Assembly (NCBI GenBank): GCA_030537895.1
Contig: JAUNVA010000005.1
Span: forward strand, 62,543 to 126,542
Direction: 5' to 3'
Length of the DNA: 64,000 bases
Source of the DNA: Bowdeniella nasicola
Lineage (GTDB): Bacteria > Actinomycetota > Actinomycetes > Actinomycetales > Actinomycetaceae
This document shows, piece after piece, positions 63,716 through 64,000 of the stretch; within the stretch, counting starts at the first letter, position 1, and the number at the start of each line of letters is the position of its first letter. The translations under genes and the position numbers were made by a program. Below the pieces are notes generated by a model. It saw nothing but the letters and a program-made list of their open reading frames with translations, was not told the origin of the DNA and did no database searches.

Positions 63716-64000
63716 ATGACTGCCTCGCGTCCGTTGCTCTCAATCCTGGATCTCGCCCCACGTTCCGAAGGCATGAGTCCGGCCGATGCGCTGGAAGCCT
63801 CGCTCCGCCTCGCGGTGCGCGCCGACGAGCTCGGCTACGCCCGCTACTGGATGGCCGAGCACCATTCCTCGGAGACCTTTATGTCGTCGGCCACCTCCCT
63901 GTTGCTCGCCCGCCTGGCCGAGCACACCGCCCGGATCCGACTCGGCTCGGGCGGCGTGATGCTTCCGAACCATGCGCCGCTCATGGTGGCCGAGTACTAC
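63716..64000 (+). CDS. Luciferase-like (LLM) flavin-dependent oxidoreductase, N-terminal fragment
   Basis: 95 codons open to the window end. ILDLAPRSEGMSPADALEASLRLAVRADELGYARYWMAEHH and RIRLGSGGVMLPNHAPLMVAEYY are the start of the LLM fold of the alkanal-monooxygenase-like group (LLM class, often annotated MsnO8-like). It binds FMNH2 or F420; the cofactor is unknown. CACAAT stands 6 nt before ATG 63716 (63704-63709), implying a leaderless mRNA. Confidence 0.82.
   Translation, partial: MTASRPLLSILDLAPRSEGMSPADALEASLRLAVRADELGYARYWMAEHHSSETFMSSATSLLLARLAEHTARIRLGSGGVMLPNHAPLMVAEYY

Overview
This window is chromosomal DNA of a high-GC Gram-positive bacterium (Actinomycetia). The case rests on the strong GC bias at third codon positions, an IrtA-type siderophore-reductase/ABC fusion behind an IdeR/DtxR-type box, a class Ib ribonucleotide reductase with NrdR boxes, a three-gene proton-translocating transhydrogenase, tandem YbjN-type genes, a DUF3152 protein, and many genes that look leaderless (a -10 hexamer 6-7 nt before the start codon). 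I cannot name the genus; an Actinomycetaceae- or Micrococcales-like organism would fit. I see no phage, insertion sequence, CRISPR array, tRNA or rRNA.

Layout. 1-9.8 kb is metal acquisition: a cut-off EamA transporter; a TroA/ZnuA/MntA-type lipoprotein and its ATPase plus two permeases, as two transcription units under near-identical operators; an inositol-phosphatase-like gene; and an IrtAB-like pair. 10-19.4 kb holds two MFS transporters, HIT and thioredoxin proteins, a MATE exporter, the replicative helicase dnaB behind a cluster of DnaA-box-like 9-mers, a molbindin-like Mop protein, a polytopic membrane protein and ferritin. 19.7-28.1 kb holds a GH1 beta-glucosidase, an S33 peptidase, a DUF3152 protein, a small winged-helix regulator divergent from nrdF, a GH15-like secreted protein, a thioesterase-like protein and a low-molecular-weight phosphatase.

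28.1-38.5 kb holds two duplicated, translationally coupled pairs of YbjN-like genes behind a phosphoribosyltransferase, a YeiH-type exporter, pntAA-pntAB-pntB, and molybdate uptake (modA, then a modB-modC fusion). 38.6-48 kb holds a PfkB kinase, DUF4126, a DsbA-like membrane-anchored oxidoreductase, a LolD/MacB-type ABC system, MTA/SAH nucleosidase, serine dehydratase and a lipoprotein. 48-52.3 kb is nrdHIE plus an MscS channel, preceded by 440 bp with six DnaA-box-like 9-mers, an AT-rich palindrome and a 32-bp-spaced pair of NrdR boxes. 52.3-64 kb holds a GalK-like kinase coupled to a sugar nucleotidyltransferase, an S9 peptidase, an MFS/M20 operon divergent from dimethylargininase, a patatin, putP and the start of a luciferase-like oxidoreductase.

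Functional themes: iron uptake and storage (irtAB-like, ferritin); Mn/Zn uptake; molybdate uptake and storage (modA, modBC, mop); and deoxynucleotide supply plus replication (dnaB, nrdF, nrdHIE), where DnaA-like sites lie upstream of both dnaB and nrdHIE. Two ABC importers share one design: the binding protein is followed by a hairpin terminator, and the membrane unit then has its own promoter. The most noteworthy signals are the nrd control region, the duplicated YbjN pairs, the leaderless start pattern, and a hairpin predicted at the very 5' end of the mop mRNA.
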